Positions 58,513 to 64,000 of a stretch of DNA of 64,000 bases are shown here, piece after piece. Each line of letters starts with the position of its first letter. The stretch's first letter is position 1. Source of the stretch: Dermanyssus gallinae (lineage: Eukaryota > Arthropoda > Arachnida > Mesostigmata > Dermanyssidae); the NCBI GenBank assembly GCA_003439945.1, contig QVRM01004848.1:45333-109332 (forward strand), in the 5' to 3' direction. The translations under genes and the position numbers were made by a program. The notes below the pieces were generated by a model that was given only the letters and a program-made list of their open reading frames with translations, had not been told where the DNA came from and did no database searches.

Positions 58513-60289
58513 GTTATCTATTGGATTACTACTACTACTACTGCTACGACAAGACAAGCAAGGCAGACGCACGGTCAGCCGTTATGCTGCACAAACAAAA
58601 GAACAAAACAAAAGCTAGTTGCACCTTGCCATTTTGACAGCAATTGCTCCGGATCTAACGTCAAAGTGCTTTTGATTGACTTGTTTGCTGACGAACATCA
58701 TTGGTGACTTTGTTCACGCGCAGAGACAAACAAATAAGGTATCACGTCTCTGCTGTCTAGATTGATAACTGAGATATCAGAAAGTTGTGTCAGCCCGTCG
58801 GCATAACTCTAAAATATTTATATTTCAATGGAGGCTCAATTTTATCTAGAAAGTATGATAGTGTCCAGTTGCTCAAGTTATATAACGTCTCACATACATA
58901 TATTTTTTGTAACCGGAACAGGGTTAAGTGTAGATGGAAGACATGTCACAAATATCGAAGTAACCTGTGACAATAGGAGAATGCGCTGTTTGTATATTAA
59001 ATAGAATAATGTTTAGGTTTTGGAAATAAAGTTAGATGACATCAAAACATCAGCGCTGGACGTGTTTTCAAATACATATTCAGTCAGGGTAGCATTTTTT
59101 GGCTACAAATACAGGATCGCTGATAGAGCGCAAAAATGAATAAATACGTGATTCTTTTCAAAGTATGCGAACTTAGTTAGCGAAGATTTTAACCGTCCAT
59201 GAATCGACTGGCAAATTGTGTACCTTTCAGATATTCAAACCATGAAGACTGGTTTTGAACATGATTGTATGCCCAACAGTTTATACTAAAAAGTGACTGA
59301 AATTTGACGTCGACTGGTAGATGCAAGAGATTGAGCAGGTTGGGCCTGTAGACAAACGCTAACGCAGCCACCACCTCGGTTCTTAAATAACTGCCGATAA
59401 TGAACGACGTAGTGGTTGTCTCCATACTTAAAGCAGGGTACTACTATCAGCATACGACTTAAAAACCTGTTTTTTTTTTGTTTTTTTTTTTTTAAATACA
59501 ACAACAAATTAAAGTAGTCACAAAGAAGGAGTAACACAGCTAAATTCCCGTTTAGAATAGGCGAAACGACACTCGTCGCCACTAACAATAACCTCACCAC
59601 AGCTGAGAGCCATCGGTTTTTAGTGCTTAAACAAAAACAACTATGGCGAGGATGGAGTTGTTACGTATACGAAATTCCCGCAGGCCCGGCGAAAAAATCG
59701 ATTGCATACACCACATCGAAACTCAATCAAACAGCTGATTGAAAAACTGCCTGTATGGGAGGTATAAAGGTCCAGAAGACGAGGAGAAGATTCCTATGCA
59801 AAGGCTGTACGCAGCAGTGACAACAATAAGAACCGCAATGCCACCATCATCTCAAGTACTAAATCTCGCGCCACAACTTTTACAAACTGAAGGGTGCATG
59901 TAATGACAGCAAGAAGAGATTTAACCTGCGGAGCAGCGCAGATATCCTCATTATTTTTAATGAACAAAACAGACCAAGTGAAACAAATTTGCTCGTTGGT
60001 GGAGCTACGAGTTATTTTCGGAGGAGATGAGATAACTGCGCGATAAAAAGGAGTATGAGAGACAGAAGCGAGTATTTGAGATAACTCCAACCAAGGACAG
60101 CAATCCAAAACGTTTTAACGATAAATAAAAATGTACAAAAAATACTTTTAGGTCACATGGCATTCTATATTTTCTTCTTAGCATTTTTATCTGTGGTGGA
60201 GACAAAGTACTAAAAAACACAAAGTTAGTTAATTGAAATTGTCATTCACAGTACGAATATTTATTTATCTCTTAGGGAGATAAGCTTAT
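58513..60289. other. Unassigned interval, no gene seen
   Basis: (ACT)n at 58526-58542, T-runs at 59468-59495. A TATAAAG at 59764 has promoter-like context but no gene follows that I can recognise. Confidence 0.35.
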
Positions 60290-60916
60290 CTAATAAGATA
60301 TGTGCTGGTGCTAACGGAAACCTGGGTAAAATACCATAAAAAGGAGGAATAATTACGAACGGCTATAAGGCATTTTTCACCTGAAAGTAAGTTCCAAGCA
60401 GGTGAAATAGCAACACGTACTAGCATTATGTACGCATATGCGCAGCTTTAAAGACGTGGGCGTGTAGAAACGATTCCAGGAAACACTAAAGTACAAGTAA
60501 TTGGCCTCTACTATTCGCCAAACAAGCAGTACTTATGTGTAGAGAACTTGTTTAAGAACATTCTGCCCTATGCACTAAAAACAATACACAAGATGACTTA
60601 ATCCTTGCAAACACTAACCTAGATCAGCAAATCAAGGGTTACAACATATGTGCAAATAGACACACTAGCAGAACGTGGCTTCACACTTCAAAAAGCAGGC
60701 CCCATTAGAGTAAACCCTGAAAGTGGAACAACAATCGACAACATTCTAACCAAATTAAAAACCGTCAAAATCACTCACAACGAAGTATTAACACCGCAAG
60801 GAGTATCGGATCATCAAGTCCCAATTCCGCTATTAGAGTCATTTAGACAACAAAACAAATGCTCTGCACACATTAAAGTAAACACATCAACATTTTCGGG
60901 TAAACTTAGACATTAA
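60290..60916 (+). pseudogene. LINE endonuclease fragment (element G)
   Basis: VLVLTETWVKYHKKEE near 60300-60345, VQVIGLYYSPNKQYL near 60490-60535, then from 60650 GTTIDNILTKLKTVK and GVSDHQVPIPLL. These are, in order, the ETW, PP/SP-N, TxID and SDHxP segments of an AP endonuclease (the GDFN motif itself is worn, near 60600-60620). Stops and frameshifts occur between them. RT remains on the same strand follow at 61590-62080. Confidence 0.68.
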
Positions 60917-61589
60917 CTGAATTGATTTCTTATCATACGCAAACGATCCAGATAAAATGTGTTTCATTCTAACACACACATACATAATCACACTTTGCAC
61001 ATGTCAGAACAAAGCCATCACACAACCCAACTCGAACAACAATCGCGCCCGGCATATTTTGCTAACATTTTTTTGGGGGAGACAACATAAATTCTGTCGT
61101 GCAATTTATGCAGATTTGAAAACAAAAAGGCATTTGGATAAAAAGGACACGTGTTTAATCATAATTGGAGTACAAATAATTAACGGCAAACAAACCACAC
61201 GAGAGAACACTAACGTACCTACATTTATTGTCAACCCCGTAACCAAAATAGAAACGAAAACAGAATTTAGCAACCTATGTAATGATATGAAACCTGGAGA
61301 AATCAAATAATCTAATTAAATAACACAACGAAATATTCACACACATAATACAAACACTATTCAATGCAGTATTGGCACTAGGTTGTTTTTCGTCTCTGCT
61401 GAAACGGTCCAATCTTCTTGTCGCACATTATATGGACAGACACAAATCAAACAAGACAACTCCAGACAATTTTTTCTTTTAAGGAGTATATTAAAGTTGT
61501 AGGAGTAAATAATTGTCAAACGAGTAAGCCAACACTTCGATAACAACAGCATACCAAACAAACACTAGTTTGGCTTCACAAATGGTAGA
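60917..61589. other. Probable decayed linker of element G
   Basis: 61081-61310 has an open frame with Lys-rich sequence on the plus strand, no known motif. It may be the region between endonuclease and RT of the same element. Confidence 0.3.
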
Positions 61590-62080
61590 AACCACATTAT
61601 TGGCGCAATTAGAGAATATATACACAGAACTAACCCAGGAAACACCCCAGTTACACAATTCGGCGTGACCAACAATGGGAATCACACGAACGGCCCTACA
61701 TATGATCACAATATATTGTCAAGGTATAAACACATCTACGAATACGGAGGCAGGACGTCGGAAAGCTCCGCTGAGACCATTTAGTGTCCCAAAAGGCAGT
61801 GTGATAAGTCCTCTCATTTATATGATGTACTGTATGGAACTTATAGTCCAAAAACTAGACACACTCCTTAGAGAAGTATGTTCATGTGCCACAATAAAAT
61901 TTAAACTAGAAATATATGGAGCTCTAATCATGTCGAATCTCCGCTCAGAAATCACCTGCTTTGGTGGAACAGTTCCCTCGATTCTACAGCCATGGGTTGT
62001 GCAACAGAATGAAACTCTTCGGTTCATCCAAGGAGCTAACAGCAGAGCAAGCGCACCGCCTACAATGAACTCACTATAGA
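61590..62080 (+). pseudogene. LINE RT fragment (element G)
   Basis: The frame 61675-62079 contains FSVPKGSVISPLIYMMY, a worn RT motif B (VPQGS.LSPLLF), and ends LQPWVVQQNETLRFIQGA, resembling the LQ..VLR.I.GA segment after the RT palm. The catalytic YxDD region between them is missing (about 100 codons deleted). A polyadenylation-like ACAATAAAAACC lies at 62160-62171. Confidence 0.6.
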
Positions 62081-62318
62081 TGATATTGCTAAGACATATT
62101 TATGCATAAAGTGTTCTGACATTTTTCGACTGAAGAAGAAGAAAACAGAGAAAATATACACAATAAAAACCAACTATCAAACATGGTTTTTTTATAAGTG
62201 CGTTGTATTGATAGTATGTACGATGACCATGATTTTATTTATATTTCGTAAGGCTAATGTCCGTGTACGGTTTTGCATTGAAGCTACACAACAATATAAA
62301 AAAAATATATAGAACGGA

Positions 62319-64000
62319 ATGTGCATACAAACGGAAACAATCAGGCAAGCAGCCACTCATTGTTGCAACATTTACTTAACAGGTGTACACCACAAATTTT
62401 CAGCAGGGGTACTTGTAAAGCTCGATTTTAAAAACGCTTCTAACAACATAAGACGCGATCACCTGATGAAGGCCGTTGCATCCTACGTCGACTGGCATAT
62501 AGGCATCCTTCTTATCTGGTCCTGCCCGAGCATGTAATTTCGTTCGCCACCGGACTGCAGCAGGGGGATCCCTTAGCACCACCTCTGTTTTGTCTGGGTA
62601 TCAAGGATCTGGTGGATTCCTTTAGAAGCCCGCTAAACCTCTGGTACCTTGACGATGGTCTGTTAGAAGGAAACGCTTGCACAGTAGCCGATAATATTCG
62701 ACGGGTCCTCAACTTCAGTGTTACATCTGGGCTGGAGCTAAACCCGGCCAAATGCAAAATATGCCTCTTTGGTCCCACCATCGATGCCCCTGAAATACAG
62801 TCACTCCGAGACCTCCTGCCCGGCTGCAAGATGACCGTCAAGAACGATCTGGAGCTACTAGGCGTACCAATGTGCCCCGAGGGCCTCCCAGCAGCAATCG
62901 AACGCTGGAGATTGAAACTGGAGAATGCCGCTGCTCGCCTTCCTCTTCTGGGAGCACACCGGGGACTTTTCTAACTCAGGTCTTCTTTCTCGTCCTCACG
63001 ACTCATCCACCTTCTTCGAGGGGCCGACCTATCTAACCAAGCCGATGAGTTGCAAAGGCCAACCATTTGACACTGTCTACCCTCGAGTCCCTGCTGAACA
63101 CATTTCTAGCGCACGGAAACAGGCATTACTACCTGTTTCTAAAGGAGGCCTCGGTGTACCAACTCTGACTGACTCTGGCCGGGCCTGCTATAGTGTCATC
63201 AATGCTAAGCTCCCAAAACAGGGCAATCCCCTTTTAGATACAGCGGGAGTCGGCCAGTTTAAAAACCGCTTAGCTTATCTTCAGAAGAATCTTGAGGCGC
63301 GGTGCGGAGGTAAGCCTGAAAACGTACTATCCCAGCGTGACTGGAGTGCCCCTTTGCACGATGAAGTACAACGACGTCTATTTAACGAAGCTACCGAGGA
63401 CACGACCAGGGCTCGTCTAAACGCCGTATCCGCCAAGGACTCAGGTGCCTGGTTACACGCGCCCAGTGCCCCCATGGGCACCCTTCTTGATGATGAGACG
63501 ATTCGCATAGCAGTAAGCCTACGCCTAGGGGCAGACCTAGTAGCCCCTGATTGGTGTCAATGCGATCACCCCGTCGATAAACTAGGACATCACGGACTAT
63601 CGTGCATCATCAGCGCAGGACGACGCTCGAGACATGCCGCTATCAATGAGACCTTTAGCAGAGCTCTTAGGTCGTGCGGTCGTCCGTGCATCCTTGAACC
63701 CCAGGCACCTGCGCGGAAGACGGCAGACGTCCAGACGGGATGACACTTACACCATTCGAGCGAGGCAAAATGCTGGTTTGGGACGCAACCGTTACCAACT
63801 CCTTAGCCCCTTCTATGGTCGGTGGCGGCGCATCCGAAGCTGGTTATGCAGCCCACCTTGCGGAGACTAGCAAATTGAGAAAATACTCATCAATCGGGTA
63901 TCCCCACGAATTCTGCCCTCTCGCGTTTGAAACCCTGGGTACTCCTGGCGTTCGAACCAAGCAGCTGATATATACTCTCCAAGAAGCTCAATACACTATT
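62319..64000 (+). pseudogene. LINE of a different lineage: YLDDG RT plus CCHC and RPD...D module (frameshifted, runs off right edge)
   Basis: RT motif A: LVKLDFKNASNNIRRDH (about 62406-62460). Motif B: GLQQGDPLAPPLFCLGI (about 62552-62602). Catalytic box: LWYLDDG (YLDD at 62645-62656), then GLELNPAKCKICLF. After the RT comes KGGLGVPTLTDSGRACYS (63141-63200), then SGAWLHAPSAPMGTLLDDE, TIRIAVSLRLGADLVAPDW, the finger CQCDHPVDKLGHHGLSC (63554-63605, C-x-C-x8-H-x4-C), and in another frame RPDG at 63728-63739 followed after 15 residues by the Asp of WDAT (63782-63784), then HLAETSKLRKYSSIGY and PLAFETLGTPGV. Frameshifts lie near 62510, 62950 and 63725. No AP endonuclease precedes the RT. The CCHC followed by RPD-x15-D resembles the restriction-like endonuclease of R2/Hero/NeSL-type LINEs; this is an inference. 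Confidence 0.8.

Noticed and set aside
59760..59775. TATAAAG box as a possible promoter
   Set aside because: No gene or transcript signal downstream; such a motif is expected by chance in AT-rich DNA.
62319..64000. Retrovirus or LTR-element pol
   Set aside because: No protease, integrase or LTRs; the RT motifs (GLQQGDPLAP, YLDDG) and the C-terminal CCHC/RPD module fit a LINE.

Overview
This window looks like repeat-dense nuclear DNA from an animal, most likely an arthropod. The supporting signs are R1-clade-like non-LTR retrotransposons (best known from arthropods), an irritans-type mariner relic, two tRNA-derived SINE families and many (TA)n microsatellites. The species is not identifiable from the sequence alone. 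I found no convincing single-copy host gene, rRNA, functional tRNA or CRISPR array. Nearly every long open frame is a piece of a decayed mobile element.

Layout. 1-3659 (-) is an almost complete R1-like LINE (ORF1 with three zinc knuckles, ORF2 with AP endonuclease and reverse transcriptase) that runs off the left edge; a tRNA-like sequence lies upstream. 4237-6792 (-) is a second, different LINE. 7380-9246 (-) and 9604-10560 (+) are strongly decayed R1-like pieces. 11837-12323 (-) is an internally deleted mariner. 15306-16842 (+) is a 5'-truncated R1-like ORF2 followed by a perfect 16-bp hairpin. 17205-28830 holds scattered LINE fragments, SINE copies and one LINE (26223-28151) whose ORF1 is interrupted by a SINE with a perfect 21-bp target-site duplication. 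28936-29854 is a foldback element between two (TA)n tracts. 30567-34425 (+) is a nearly full-length but broken LINE. 34600-35460 (-) is an R1-like tail.

The least ordinary region is 36127-42028. Three perfect hairpins in a row (the first with a 26-bp stem) abut a head-to-tail array of a 1248-bp unit (2.3 copies, about 99% identical). A 13-bp inverted repeat is centred exactly on the unit junction. A nested inverted-repeat cluster follows at 40385-42028; it contains a TIR element beginning CAGGGTGTGACTGAAAGG, inserted between (TA)n tracts and related to the foldback element at 28936-29854.

From 42250 to the end: more R1-like pieces, including two meeting tail to tail at 43935, further SINE copies, microsatellite-rich and CpG-rich unique DNA (51785-58000), a 246-bp retro-insertion with a 15-bp perfect target-site duplication (58252-58497), an endonuclease/RT relic (60290-62080), and at the right edge (62319-64000) a LINE of a different lineage with YLDDG RT and a CCHC plus RPD...D module that resembles restriction-like-endonuclease LINEs.

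Functionally the picture is of autonomous LINEs (EN and RT), SINEs that presumably borrow their machinery, and a few cut-and-paste or foldback DNA elements, with repeated nesting. All recognisable coding regions carry frameshifts or stops, except the zinc-knuckle ORF1 at 30567-31532, which is open throughout.
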